Source: Stereocaulon alpinum
Taxonomy: Eukaryota; Ascomycota; Lecanoromycetes; Lecanorales; Stereocaulaceae
Assembly: GCA_018257865.1 (NCBI GenBank)
Contig: JAEUBA010000028.1
Location: forward strand, 269,202 to 333,201
Reading direction: 5' to 3'
Length of the DNA: 64,000 nucleotides
Below the pieces are notes generated by a model. The model did no database searches. It was not told the DNA's origin and worked only from the letters and a program-made list of their open reading frames with translations. Positions 31,175-43,482 of the stretch are shown here, one piece after another. Made by a program: the position numbers and the translations under genes. Numbering within the stretch: position 1 is the stretch's first letter; each line of letters opens with the position of its first letter.

Positions 31175-32727
31175 CTAAACAGCCCTCGCGGCCTCTCCAC
31201 CTCCGGACTCCAAAGCCTCCTGCCTTGCCTTTCCTCGACCAATACCGCCTTGTCCCACACCCATCCTCCTAGCTACATATCGCTGGGCGACAACTCCAAC
31301 GCCTAGTGATAGTAGCTCCTCGATCCATTCAGCCACCCATTCTCTTGGATCCACACCGCCACTGTTGACGATCTCTGCAATTTCATCTGGCAAGCTTGAT
31401 TCCGAGGGATGTTGGGTTGCGGAAGCGTCGAGCCAGTCAATCCATTTTTGAGGAACAGTCTGGGTGACTGTGCTGAAGGTGATGCCATGTATGGGGTCAT
31501 ATAGGTAAATAGCAAAGCAGATCAATTCATCCTCCTCTTCCGGGTCGACGACTCCTTCCTCGCTCTTCTTTTGCTCGGCGGAGGAACCACCAAATAAATC
31601 CTTTGGTGAGGTCTGGCTGATGGCTTGAATGGCGAGGAAGATATCGCTGCTGCGCGTCGGGTTGCTCTCGCTGAGAACCTCAGTAGCTTGCTTGGCGGCC
31701 TCCTCCACACCGCCGCGCGTGGCAAAGTAGTCATTGGAGTACGCCTCAGCGCTAACCTTTGACAATTTCGTTCCCTCTAAAAGACCCTTCACAGCACCTA
31801 GATTCCTCGCCTCGGTAGCCTGCCTCCACCATGGCCCGTCGCTCCAGCCACTGCTGCTCAAAGAGCCTGTATATCCGGCATCTGAGCCACGTCTTTGGGT
31901 CGACTCATGCCCTCGCTGTATGACCATCAGGTCACCACCTTCGACCTGAGCCATAACGCGGGAGAAGGTCGAGTAGATGAGAGGATCGAGGGAAGGGTAG
32001 CCAACAATATCATGGGTGATGTGGATCTGTAGACGCTCATGAGAGGAGATGGGTGGCGCGAGGGTATGAAGGATATTTGTAAAGGTTGGAAGGGCACGAG
32101 AGCGAAGTTCACCACCTGGGTAGCTGTCAGAACGAATCTTTGAATCTCCGGGGTTGATTGGAGCGTACCGAAGCCGCGCAAGGCTCCAACATTGCCTTTG
32201 ACTTGATCTGCCCACCGCTGTGCTTCCTCGTTGTGCCTGATTTCTTTCGCTAGAGCTTCAGCTTGTTTCACAGCTGCGCTCGCCGTAGAAAATACGCTTC
32301 CCCACCAGCCTCCTCCAGAGCTCTGTGCTTGAATTGCCTCTGGAACAATAGATGCAGACTTTTCTGGCTCTGGCTCCCCTTCCCCACTACTGGCTGGCGT
32401 AAAGCTGTTGTGAAACGATCGTGAGCTCTCGCCGGACTTGCGTAAATGCACCTTCTCTTCACTAGAGCGTGCGTCATCAGTGGATGTTGGTGTGACTGTT
32501 CTAGTGACTTTGGGCGACGATTTCGAAGTTGAGCCGGTGTGTGTTCGAGGCGTATGCGGTCTGCTGGATGGTTTGGGTCTCTCTGCAATGCCTAATTCTT
32601 CTAGTAAAGCATCAGGATCTTGGTCACCGGCTCCTGGCTTCGAACCGCCCTTTGCGGTGTCCTCCACTCCAATGGTGTCGAACTGAGCTAAGATTTCTTC
32701 ATCGGTGGGCCGTCCCTTCTTTGACAT
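31175..32727 (-). CDS. MTC1: Maintenance of telomere capping protein 1 (Mtc1/DUF5427)
   Basis: Two exons, complement(31175-32115, 32169-32727), with a 53-nt GT-AG intron give 499 residues. The N-terminus has the family start (RPTDEEILAQFDTIGV and DALLEELG), a Ser/Thr/Pro-rich linker, then GGGWWGSVFSTASAAVKQAE and the conserved globular part with IHITHDIVGYPSLDPLIYST, followed by DELICFAIYLYDPIHGI and EWVAEWIEELLSLGVGVVAQ. Yeast Mtc1 is a cytosolic/vesicle-associated protein first found in telomere-capping screens, and its biochemical role is not settled. The last 20 residues are Gly/Arg-rich. Confidence 0.9.
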
Positions 32728-32915
32728 GTTGTCCAGTGTAGATAAGTGAGCTACAGTGCAATTCTACTGTATAGTCTCGCAATACAAGGCTTTGAGAAGG
32801 CTCACGCATACACTGTAAACACTGAGACGCTGCTGTAGCCTTGGCGCGCTATTCCAGAAACGGTATCAACCAGATACTAGCGCTATCTCGTGATCAGGGG
32901 TTGACATTGCAACAC

Positions 32916-33590
32916 AGTCGTCGAAGTGAAGCAATGCTACTGTCTATCAGCGGAGCTCTGAAACACGATCACTAAGTGAAGCAATACTATAGTCTATTAG
33001 CGAAGCTCTTATTGTCACCACCGTTACTGTGATATTCATCCCTGTGATCAATAATAATGCTATGGCTATGCACGCTATCATTGACATTGGAACACGGTCG
33101 TTGAAGTGAAGCAATGCTATTGTCTATTGACGGAGCTCTGAAACAGAGTCGTCGGAATCATGACTGTGATATTCATCCCCATTGTCAACAATCGTTGATA
33201 TTGAAACATGGTCGTCGAAGTGAAGCAATACTATTTTCTATTGGCGAAGCTCGTATTATCAACACCAAGATTATGATATTCATCCCTACTGTCAATAACA
33301 GGTCCATTGCTCTGCACACTACTATTGATCCTGAAACCAAATTGTTGAAGTAAAGCAATGCTATTGTGTATTGGCGAAGCTCTTATTGTCAATACCATGA
33401 CTGTGATACTCATCCCTATTGTCAATAAAACATGATATTGACATATATATATTTATTGAAGTAAAGCAATGCTATTGTCTCTTGGCGAAGCTCCTATTGT
33501 CAACACCATGACTGTAATATTCATCCCGATTGTCAACAATAGGGCCATGGCTATGCATGCTATTGTCAGTAAAAGGGCAATACCTATTGT
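32916..33590. repeat. Degenerate tandem-repeat array, six copies
   Basis: The core GAAGTGAAGCAATGCTATTG and the following TGGCGAAGCTCTTATTGTC occur six times, with cores starting at 32923, 32974, 33103, 33217, 33347 and 33458 (spacings 51, 129, 114, 130 and 111). Between cores a second conserved block (ATGACTGTGATATTCATCCC then ATTGTCAA) appears five times and a third (ATGGCTATGCAYGCTAT) at least twice. The remaining space of the 1 kb intergenic region (32728-33732) shows no gene. The array ends about 140 bases before the start codon at 33733, so it may lie in that gene's promoter. Confidence 0.9.
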
Positions 33591-33732
33591 CCCAGGTAAC
33601 TCGCAAACACATATATACCTCCTCCTCTGCGTTCTCTTTCATCTTAAGAACAACCCATCTTGCAACATCTTTCTACGTCTTACATACCATCTACTGTACT
33701 GTCTCCCGTTCTCTCTCTCATTATATCTCAAA

Positions 33733-34846
33733 ATGCGTCTCAATCTTGGCTCCGTTGCTGGCAACATGCCAGTTGTACGTACACATTCTTCTTTACAGCG
33801 CTCATAGATACTGATGAACTATATAGGTATATTTCCCCTCCGCCGCCGCCCACACTGAGCTCATGGCTCCCTACTACAACGAAGACGAGATCATCGCTTC
33901 CCTTACCAACTTCGAGACCATGAACGATGACGAGCTCTACGAAGCAACGGCGAGAGCACAAGGGGTCCTCCTCCATTGGCAGGACGAGTTCTACGACCTC
34001 GACGACCAGATGTACCAAGCTGCGAATGGAAGCTACCAGCGCGAGCCTCTCTTTGGCAACCCTCGTCCCTCAATCACCACCAAGCCCATCTCCACGAAGA
34101 CGGCACTAGCCCGTGTCACCAACCTCTCAATGGGCGTCAAAGCCACAGGCGGTGAGCTCGACATCGACATGAACGACGCTCCTGTGCCCGAAGAGTTGCC
34201 AGCAAAGCGCGTTCGCAAAGCCCCAGCCATCTTCGATTCCCTCCCCGCACCTTCCATCCCCGCACCAGCCCCAACCATCACCAAACGAAAGCGCCAAGAG
34301 CCAGACATCGTCGAGTCCATCGAGACCGAGAGCCAACCCCCCGCCAAAAAGCGCACCACTCGAGCCCCAAAAATCAAGACCGAAGAGTCAACCGCCCCCG
34401 AATCCTCCAACCAGCGCCCAACTCGAGCCCGCTCCACCGCCAAACCAGTCCCAGCAGCCCCAGAATCGTCCGCCGCCGCCGCCGCCCGCCGCCCAGCTCG
34501 AGCTCGTCCCGTCACAAAGCCCGAGCCAGTAGCCCCAGAGCCCGCCGTCCGCCGTTCCACGCGCGCCAAATCCGTCACCAAAGCCCCATCAGCAGCCCCC
34601 GAAGCAACGACGACCACCACCACCACCAACCGCGTCTCAAAGACCCCCGCAGCACCGAAGAAGCGCGCCGCAAGAGCCAAATCTGCCACCAAGGAGGCCT
34701 CCGCAGCTCCCGAAGCGAGCGGCAAGGATCCTAAGCGCTCTGCTGCCATGAAGCTTTCTTGGGCTAAGCGCAAGGCTGCAGGGACGGATGGGAGGAATGG
34801 AGGTGCGCCGGTGAAGAGCGGTGGTGCTAAGAAGGGTGGGAAGTAG
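33733..34846 (+). CDS. Basic, repeat-tailed nuclear-type protein, function unknown
   Basis: Two exons, 33733-33774 and 33827-34846, with a 52-nt GT-AG intron give 353 residues. A start at 33863, within exon 2, would also work and drop 26 residues. Residues 27-110 form an acidic, possibly folded part (EDEIIASLTNFETMNDDELYEA, then WQDEFYDLDDQMYQA). After residue 130 the chain is strongly basic with KRKR and AKKRTTRAPKIK, then about four imperfect 22-25 residue repeats of the form R-x-A-R/K-x-x-x-K-x...A-A-P-E, resembling histone-H1-like or AT-hook-like tails. The C-terminus, KRSAAMKLSWAKRKAAG plus Gly/Lys, adds further basic charge. Nuclear or chromatin location is inferred from composition only. 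Confidence 0.72.
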
Positions 34847-35094
34847 AGGAGTGGTTGGAGGGAAGGTAGGTAGTGGGGAGAGGAGAGTGAGTAGTAGGGG
34901 CGGAGTGTGAAGCTAGCGCGAGCATTGATTTATTATGTAGGTAGATAGCCTACATTATTGAGTGAGATATTTCACCGGATTTGTGAGCGAGCAGTGATTC
35001 ATTTCATTTCATTCGTTATAAAAGCTGCAATTTTCAACACGTTGATGGCATTGACCCAAACAACGGTAAACAGTCTAAAAAGTCAATCTCGACC

Positions 35095-37463
35095 TTAACA
35101 CCCACCACCACCGCACCCACCTCCGCCACCTCCACCGCCACATCCTCCACCTCCACCACAGCCACCAGCAGCACCACTCCCGCAGCCACCAGCAACACCT
35201 CCAGCGCATGCACCAGCTCCATTACCAGCACAAGCACCAGCGGCAACTCCACCACCACAAGAACCTTGGCAGCAATTCCCAGCCCCACCAGTAGTCATGT
35301 TTGCGCAAGCGGGATTGCTCGCATACATACCGGTTGTAACACATGGATCGCCCATGTATGGAGCATAGTATGGCATATACATCGGATAACCCCATGCGTA
35401 GGCATACATGTAGTTATCCCTGGACGGCGGCTCACGTCTGTTCTTCCTTGCACGCTGCACAGCTTTCTGATAGTTGCGTTCGAGCTTCATCTGCATGATG
35501 CCCTCGCGCTTGCGGCGATCGTCGTCCGTTTCGGCTTTGATGGCATTGTGGGCTGAAATGTGCGGAGCGGAGTGCGGATCGCTGGCCGAGTGAAGGCGGG
35601 AGAGTTGCTTGTCGATCTGGTCGTTTCCGCCGAACACGCGTTTGAGACTTGAGGTGTGGGACTCGCGGATGGCTTCGCAGTACCAGCATGTACATTCGGA
35701 ATAGAGCTCGTTAAACATCTTTTGGTAGGTCTTGCTGGTCCATTCGAAGGCGGATGAGAGTTTGGTTTCTTCGATTTTGTCGTCATGGTCGATGAATTTG
35801 GAGGTTAGCATGATGGACTGCTGGTAATAACTCGGTGGGGAGAGCTGATGCGTGTGCCATGCTAGGTCCACATCGAGGGTTGGGACCGCGACTTGGGTTG
35901 GGTAAGCGGCGAGGATTTGGAAGTAGCGGTCATACTTTATCAGGAGACGCTTCATGGTTGACGTGGCAGCTGGCGAGTGAATCCAATCTATGGAGTGCAT
36001 CTTCTCGATGAAAGATCCTTGACGAATGACAGCGCCGACAAGATCGAGGGCGAATGGAGAGGAGTTCTCCCAGTAGCGAGACATCATTCGTCGGACTGCG
36101 ATCTTCTCCTTTCGAAGTATGCCCCTGACAGTCGTGAGATTCACTCTTTTGATGTATGAACTATCCACCAAAGCACGCTCGATCTCAGAGCGGATATCGC
36201 TCATCGTACAGTTCTTCCCAAAGTGAGTGGCAGTGGCGGATTCTAATGCTTGATATAGTGAGCTGGTGTTGCTATTGGGTCCAAGGATGAGGCGGTTGGG
36301 AAAAAAAGGGGGATGGCGCTGGAGAGTGAGTGGTTTCTCTGGAATTCCTAGTCATGCCGTCAGCCTCACACACAGCCATAGTCGAATTAAACAACACACC
36401 TTCAAGATTTAAGATAGTCCCAGGCAGTGAGATATCCTTCCGACGTAAAGCCTCGATATCATGACGAAATTTCTCGATTTTCAGGAGTTCATGGTTCATC
36501 ACAACCGAACAAGGACCTTTGAAATAAAAGTTCTTGTCAGCGAAGCCAGTTGCACTTCCTTCGCCCGCAAGTATTGTTGCGGAGCCGAAGTGTGCCATCC
36601 AAGCGGACGCTGAGTTCCAGCCTGACCAAGGGACGGAATGAAAATTGGAACATTCAGGGCATGCGATGCTCAAGTCTGGCTGATCGACGTTATTCCATGG
36701 GTAGCCTGTCCGGGACTCGAAGTTCTGAACAGCTTCATTGGTAGCCATGAATTCGAAGGTGTCATTTTCGATACACGAGTTGACAGCTGACCAAGGCAAG
36801 CCAGTCCTCCAGAATTTCAGCTTGCCGTAGCGTAGACAGTCCTCGAAGAAATCCCTTGGATTGAGCTGGTATGCATGCCAAACCATGATCACATCTTGAA
36901 CATGTATCAGCCTCGACCTACTTGGTACTTGGGCAATAGCATGTTGACTCACCTAGTGGAGGTAGGTTGTCGCAGTCGAAAGCCAGAATAGGCCCTTGAT
37001 CAGCCTTCGGATCGAACGTATCAAGGATATCTCTTTGTGTCAGCATTTGCGCTTCAGGCTCGACGCACTTCTCCCACCAGCGTTCGAATCTCTTGGCAGC
37101 TCTAGCGACATAGACTGCCCAGCGCTTCTCCCTGATTTTGGTGAGTAGCTCTACGCGTTCCCGATCGGTGGTCTTCTCGGAGACGAAATTGTCTCTGATC
37201 CCAAACAAGCCATCGTTACATGCAGTGCTCTCACGGAGCTGATGGAAGCTTTCAAGGACTTTGAGATGAGCGAGACACTGGTCGGTAGTCGGAGTTCGAG
37301 ATGCAGCTAGATTCAAATTGGAGAAAGCAGCAGTGATATCAGGCCCATTGGAACCGTTGGAGTCATTTACCGCGTATGTTGGCGGTGGTGAATCTCTCGG
37401 CGGAGTGGGAAGCGGTAGGTCTTTCCCCACTCTTTGTGGATATTGAGATATTGATGTGGACAT
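35095..37463 (-). CDS. Glycine-rich domain-containing protein (GRDP/DUF1399-like)
   Basis: Three exons, complement(35095-36347, 36400-36894, 36953-37463), with introns of 52 and 58 nt give 752 residues. Two separate reading frames that look like two genes join in phase through NLEGIPEKPL, so this is one gene. It carries the family's paired signature: DVIMVWHAYQLNPRDFFEDC in the middle and DVDLAWHTHQLSPPSYYQQ in the second half, as in plant and fungal GRDP proteins (PF07173). A CPEC motif near residue 280 and a CTCWYC motif near 550 may bind metal. The C-terminal 95 residues are Tyr/Pro then Gly/Cys-rich, ending in runs of Gly broken by Cys. The role in fungi is not known. Confidence 0.82.
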
Positions 37464-39628
37464 GATGCGGGATTCGAGAGTACAAAACAGAAATGATATT
37501 GGCGGAAGACAGAGGGGCCTTGCACTATATACAAATCTTTGTCAAGCCAGTGGTTGCGCAGTGATGATACGTTTTAGGTCGGAGGTGGCAGTGCATCCTT
37601 CTCAGCCTCGCTGACCCCGCCGCCGTTGTCTACGGGGTCTGGTGACTTAGCCCGCGCTTACTATTTTAAGGTAAGGTAATTCTAGGGTACGATCGCACCT
37701 GCTTCTAGCGCTGTTCCGGAAGCTCTCGGCTAGCTCGCTAGCACGTGGGCAATGAATGCTTCAAACACCTCAAACTCCGCTTTCCACTACCCGAACGCAT
37801 CGCGTATATCTGCCTGTAGTACTCCGTAACTTATGTCCAATAGTCGCTGCTTCAAAAAAGCTACCTTGAAACGCCATGATTGTTCGGCGAAGCTACTTAC
37901 TCTATTTCCGGGTCAGGTCATCCTAGTCGAGCTATACGTGGTTTGACTTCTGGATGCAAATTCTCTTCAGCCCTGCATTGTTGTAATCTGTGATATTCTG
38001 GCCTTGCTGACAGCCCAATGCCGGCTTTCCCATCTTTCTCCTAATGATGTACGTCATGGTGTGATACGACAAGGGTCCCGAGCTGGTTATTTTAGAACTA
38101 GGCGGAGACGCTGATGCATTGTGCGACATTGATTGCTGAGCCGTCCACAACGCGCCTATCAAGTATCTACAAGTCTGAAGTACCCCAAGTTCGCAGTCCC
38201 GACTTTCAAGCCATCATCAGCTGGTGTTGTACTGGAGAAATTCTTACTGGCTGAGTCCATGCTGTCTTGAAGTTCGGCAAATAGAAAATACTTGCGTTAA
38301 TCGCCAGTCATCGTATCTTCTGGTACACCATCTTTTCATTGAACTGATAACGCTCGCTCTGCCATCCGTGCTACTGGGCCATCACCACGACACGGTAAGA
38401 GGGATGCTTGTACGATCGCCGCAGCGAACGTACTACTGTCATTGAAGCGCATCACGGAGTTCGATCGGCGATCTAGCGTCTTTGATAGGTTCAGCTGAGA
38501 CGCGGCTCAAATATTGTACAACTTATGGATCCTATTCTAAGCTCAAGTCTCTCCCCGGACTTTCTGGCAGCTCTGTGGGGCTGTGAAGGTAGTCAAAGTA
38601 TTCAAAAAAAGCGTCGCCTAGCCGTCAGCATTATCGAGACTTCCAAAATAACGTGGGTCAGATGATATGATCCAACTAGGCTTTGAATGTAAATCTGCTT
38701 CGGCTATGGTCTCCGATGTTAAGTCTCGCCGCAACAGGGTCTGATTTGGACTGTGTAATCATGGCTCAGTGTATCCTCCCATTGATGTACTATGCTGATT
38801 ATATCCTCTAAGCCTTTCATGGGAAAGGCTACTCGTTGAAGAGCACGAGAGAGACTAGTGGCGAACATTCCCAGAAATAGCCATCGTCGTCGACTTTGAG
38901 ATTTTGTCTGATAGACCCTGGATTTGTAGCCAAAAAGTGCCCTGGTAGCTTTGCGATTTGAGAAAATTGAACAGGCTAGGCTCTGTCAGACTGCCAAGAT
39001 GTTGAGTACTCATAGAGGTAGAAGGTCATTGAAGCTAGCATTGATTGATAGAGTGCATGGACTCATGGCATTCACCAGCCATCCAAGCTGGTCACTCCGT
39101 CGAGCTAGACTTCTCTGGTGTTACGAAAGTGGCTTCGATCAAGGTGTTCCCCGTCTCTGCGCCAGATACACCATTGCTTGAGCGAGGAATGAGATCAGGT
39201 GTTCCCCCGCTTGTTTACGGAGAGCGAAGAGGAGGCGGTGGCTCAAATAGCCGTCCTGGACGACGGGGAGGATCATCAGCAACGTTGTTAAGGGTGCCCT
39301 GCTAGCACTACCATATCTTAACATACACCCCCGGAATCGGCGTAACGGGGGTCGGTATTGTTGCAAAGGCTGGACGACCGTTGTTCAATAAGCATGATTG
39401 ATTGTATGTAAGGTTACATGTGATAACAATGAATTGAGATCAGACACCTTTGCCCCTTGACATGTTTACTATGCCAGCTCGGAAACCCTTTGGGTATCGT
39501 TCAAGTCCAACGCCTTCCCTTGACGAGTTAGATAGCCAACAATTTACGCCAGATCGCTAATGCACCGACGGCCAAAACGCCTTGCGTAACGCATATCATT
39601 CGCATATGCCTCCCAGTGGATGTTACGA
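37464..39628. other. Gene-free stretch
   Basis: I see no supportable gene in these 2.2 kb. The frame 39045-39305 (plus) is partly protein-like but begins at a non-ATG codon, has no motif and overlaps other frames. The left end is the GRDP promoter, and the right end the 3' region of the histone deacetylase gene. Confidence 0.4.
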
Positions 39629-41788
39629 TCACTGCTCTCCACGCTCGGCATCTTCGGTAGCCTTTTCCGCAGCAATGCCCTCCGTTTCCCGCTCGTCATG
39701 ACCTGCTTCCTTGGCAGATTCTGGATCATCGAGGGTGTCTCCCTCGTCCATTGCATCATTGCCGGTATCTTCGACGACGGTCGGTGGAATCGCGGGATTC
39801 GCTGCCACAATTGGGGGAGAGTCAGGTGGTGTGGCTTCCTGCGGTCCATCGGTTACCAGGTGACCATTTCTCACAACCGGCCCCGTGGTAGCAGGTTCAT
39901 CAGCCATGTCGACATCTTCGTCGTCGTTATCTCGATTGCCAGATGACAGTGATTCTTCCCGGCCGCCATTGAAAGTTTCGCCTTCACTGTCATCACTGAG
40001 TGGTGAACCCTCTTGCCCGTCGTCCGAGGCAGTATGTGAGCCGATTCCGTTCGCACTACCATTACGACTTTGCCCGCTACGAGCTGACACAGCCCCACTT
40101 GCCAGGTCGTCGTCTGCAACAGCGTGAGGATTTTGAAAGTCCATCATATTGCGACGTCTCTTGGGCGCATTAGGTTGTCGTCGTACACCGTTCGCTTCGT
40201 TTCCGTCCTCATCATCGCTAGGATCCAATTCGTCATCCCTTTCGACGTACTTATCCCATCTTCGCTTCGTATACCGTGCATCTGGGTTCTCGTCTTCGTC
40301 CGCATCATCCAGTTCCGCATCTGCTTCATCATCCATCCCCATTGGATCCCTGGGAACGTCGGTCATTTGGACGGAGGGTGCAAAGGTCGTTTGTCTGAGG
40401 TTATCAATGACCTGGATCTTGATCTTCTGGAGATAGTCTTGAGAGTTGGCATTGTCCATGTTCGAAGGCTTGACGTCAAGCTCGTAGTCCGGTGCATAGT
40501 ACTGCAACATGTAAGCAAAAAGTCACGAGGAATGCTTGTGCACTTACCTCGTAATAGTCGTTGAAAGGCAATTGAGGACCCAGGTTCTGCCCAACCAGGA
40601 GACCAGTCTCATATGCCCATGTCCGTGACACATTCCTCATGGTATAGCCACCTCCACCAAGCACCAGAACAGGAAGATTGAAGCTCTTGACGAAGTTGAC
40701 ACAATTGGCATGGCCTTGCATACTAAGATTAAAGCATCCCAAGCGGTCGCCCGAAAGGCTGTCCCCACCACATTGTAGCACGATAGCGTTAGGCCGGTAG
40801 TATTCCATAACCGATTTGATGACTGGTTCGAAGATGCCTTTGTAGGACTTATCATCGATACCGTCGCGTAACGGAAAATTGACAGAGTAGTGTTTTCCTG
40901 AGCCAACGCCAATATCACGAAGCTCGCCAGTTCCAGGGAAGTATTCACCATACTTGTGAAAAGAGACTGTCATGACGCGATCGGTGGTGTAGAAGGCTTC
41001 CTCAACACCGTCGCCGTGGTGAACATCGATGTCTATGTAGAGAACGCGTTGGTTGAATCGGAGAAGCTCAAGGATACCTAGGACGATGTCTTTGAGAAAA
41101 GCCAATCAGTAGGCATCCCCAAGTATCACAGTACGATCATACCATTGACATAGCAGAACCCACTGGCTTCGCTCTTTTTGGCGTGGTGCAAACCGCCAGC
41201 CCAATTAATCGCGACATCACATTTACCCCGGTTGAGTCTAGCAGCACCTTCCATACTGCCGCCAGCGCTGATACCACAGAATTCGAAGAGGCCATCAAAG
41301 ACTGGACAGTCATCTCCCACATTGAATCGCCCTTGCTCTTTCGTATACGCCTCCATGTTGTCGGGCGTTACTTTGTTCAGAAAGTCAATATATTCGTCCG
41401 TGTGGAACTGTGTCATTTCAAGTTTGGTTGCAGGTTTGGCACGCTATGAAGTATCAGCTATCGCTTCTGGATGACAGTATCTATAGGCTGCATTTGCTGC
41501 TCATGATTTTCGAACATTGTTGTGGACAAAGGACGGTGCGGATCCATTCTGGAGTAGTCGAGAATGCTCCACTAGCCTTGGTGGAACACTTACGTATATC
41601 TCCATCTTCTTGTATAGGCTATAATTCATGATCAAGGCGTGAGCCATTCGTATTCGGTGTGGCTTCATAGGGTGTCCTGCAACGTAGGCATAGTTTCCTA
41701 CATCTGAATCGTAAAAGTACGCAACAGTTTTCTTCTGCCCAGCAGTTGGTGCAGATATCGGCGTATCGACAGGGGCGAAGGTATCCAT
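39629..41788 (-). CDS. RPD3: Class I histone deacetylase (Rpd3/RpdA)
   Basis: The zinc-dependent lysine deacetylase of the Rpd3L/Rpd3S-type corepressor complexes. Four exons, complement(39629-40501, 40548-41089, 41143-41443, 41594-41788), with introns of 46, 53 and 150 nt give 636 residues. Catalytic pieces are all present: NWAGGLHHAKKSEASGFCYV (charge-relay His-His), IDIDVHHGDG (zinc Asp and His), QCGGDSLSGDRLGCFNLS and LGGGGYTMRNV. After the domain (about residue 390) comes a 240-residue acidic tail. Aspergillus RpdA is known to need an acidic C-terminal extension absent from yeast Rpd3, and this protein has the same architecture. An in-frame ATG at 41806 would add six residues. The gene is divergent from RPN11. 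Confidence 0.97.
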
Positions 41789-42100
41789 GGCGTATAGGCT
41801 ATTCAATGTGAAGATATGGATTGAGAGGAAGCCTGATTGCAGGTTGGTGAGTCCGGGAAAGTCACATTTTGTGAATTGGAGGGAGAGTTCCAGAGCTATT
41901 TGACCATAACGCTAACCGGCTGAACTCCGGAGCGGGCAGAAAGACTAGCCTTGACAGTGTTGATCGCCAGTTAAGAGCTTCTGAGATTCTACATCTTCTT
42001 TTCTTGCTCCAACAAATTGGAAATCGAAGACTGGACTTGGTGTACGATTAGTGAAGAATAGCTCTTGATACTCAAGCTCGGTCTTACCTCGGATATTGCC
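41789..42100. promoter_or_regulatory. Shared divergent promoter, histone deacetylase/RPN11
   Basis: 312 bases separate the start codons of the two divergent genes. I looked for the yeast proteasome-gene element GGTGGCAAA and did not find it. Confidence 0.6.
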
Positions 42101-43321
42101 ATGGATCGCCTTACTAGTCTTTTGGGTGCGCGAGGCATGGGAGGTGCCAATTCAGCACCTCCAGGAGCTGTAAGTCCAATGCATCTACCACAGTGGTCCA
42201 CGAAGGGCTGCTATCGCTCTTGATATGGCCATCGGTGGATGGACGTCTATGCATGCTCACTGCTAACTCGGGGGTGCTGAAGGATTCGAACTTGGTTGAC
42301 AACTCAGAGACCGTCTATATTTCATCGCTAGCTCTACTGAAGATGTTGAGGCATGGGCGTGCTGGTGTGCCGATGGAAGTCATGGGCCTGATGTTGGGTG
42401 AATTCGTCGATGACTATACCGTACGCGTGGTGGACGTGTTCGCCATGCCACAGAGCGGAACTGGTGTCAGTGTGGAGGCGGTGGATCCTGTGTTCCAAAC
42501 CAAGATGATGGACATGCTACGTCAGACTGGACGGTATGGTTTCTCCTAGGTCCCCTGTTGAGATTCTGCGAGCTGATGGTAATACAGACCAGAGACAGTG
42601 GTGGGGTGGTATCATTCTCACCCTGGCTTCGGCTGCTGGCTTTCCTCGGTCGATATCAATACCCAACAGTCATTCGAACAGCTCACTCCACGCGCTGTTG
42701 CCGTTGTTGTCGACCCCATCCAATCGGTGAAAGGCAAAGTTGTGATTGATGCCTTCCGCCTAATCAATCCCCAAACACTCATGATGGGCCATGAACCTCG
42801 CCAGACCACCTCGAATCTCGGACATCTCAACAAACCATCAATACAAGCTCTCATCCACGGTCTCAATAGGCACTACTATAGCATCGGTATCGCCTACCGC
42901 AAGACTGGTCTCGAAGAGAACATGTTGATGAATCTGCACAAGCACATCTGGACCGATGCTCTACAAATGGACGATTTCAAGGAAGAAGGGCGACGGACAA
43001 CAGAGAAGCTGAAGCGTCTTGTTGATCTTGCTGCGGGTTACGAGACCAGAGTTAAGGAGGAGACGGAGCTCACCAAGGAGCAACTGAAGACAAGATACGT
43101 TGGCAAGGTTGATCCTAAGAAGCGTATGTGTGATGCAGGCCGACATTTTTACATTCACGCTAACTACAAACCCAGATCTCGAGCAAGTCGCCCAAGAGAT
43201 CCTTGAAGACAATATTGTATCGTTATCAAGGACGATGATTGACAAGGAAGCTTCGATGGCTACGACAAGTGGGACCAGTGGGCAACACAAAGGTACCATG
43301 GACGTTGATGAGGAGCTTTGA
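42101..43321 (+). CDS. RPN11: 26S proteasome lid deubiquitinase Rpn11
   Basis: The JAMM metalloprotease of the 19S regulatory particle removes ubiquitin chains from substrates as they enter the proteasome. Four exons, 42101-42169, 42283-42533, 42588-43123 and 43176-43321, with introns of 113, 54 and 52 nt give 333 residues. The zinc motif H-x-H-P-x6-S-x2-D is complete as HSHPGFGCWLSSVD (His116, His118, Asp129 in this numbering), and the upstream Glu lies in MEVMGLMLGEF. SETVYISSLALLKMLRHGRAG and the C-terminal helix region (NRHYYSIGIAYRK, EQLKTRYVGKVDPK) match the family. The first exon (23 residues) is variable in this family and its length is the least certain part. Confidence 0.97.
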
Positions 43322-43482
43322 ATGACTTGTGTGTTTAAATAATCCACTTCATCTGCGGGCCTAGGCCATTTACATGCATATAGCGACGGCGCTAGGATCA
43401 CTAGATCACTGTAAAATACCATATTAAACTCCAAAAGCAGATCTTTACTGTCCTGAGCTTCACAGATTTTCACCGTCTGTAC

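Noticed and set aside
32916..33590. CRISPR-like array
   Set aside because: Repeats are degenerate, spacings irregular and spacers themselves related; this is a eukaryotic tandem repeat.
34033..34773. 246-codon minus-strand ORF
   Set aside because: Antisense of the basic repeat protein; Ala/Gly/Val composition follows from the complementary codons.
39045..39305. 86-codon frame with SVELDFSGVTKVASIKVFPVS
   Set aside because: Partly protein-like but begins at a non-ATG codon, has no partner exon and ends in low-complexity Gly/Arg.
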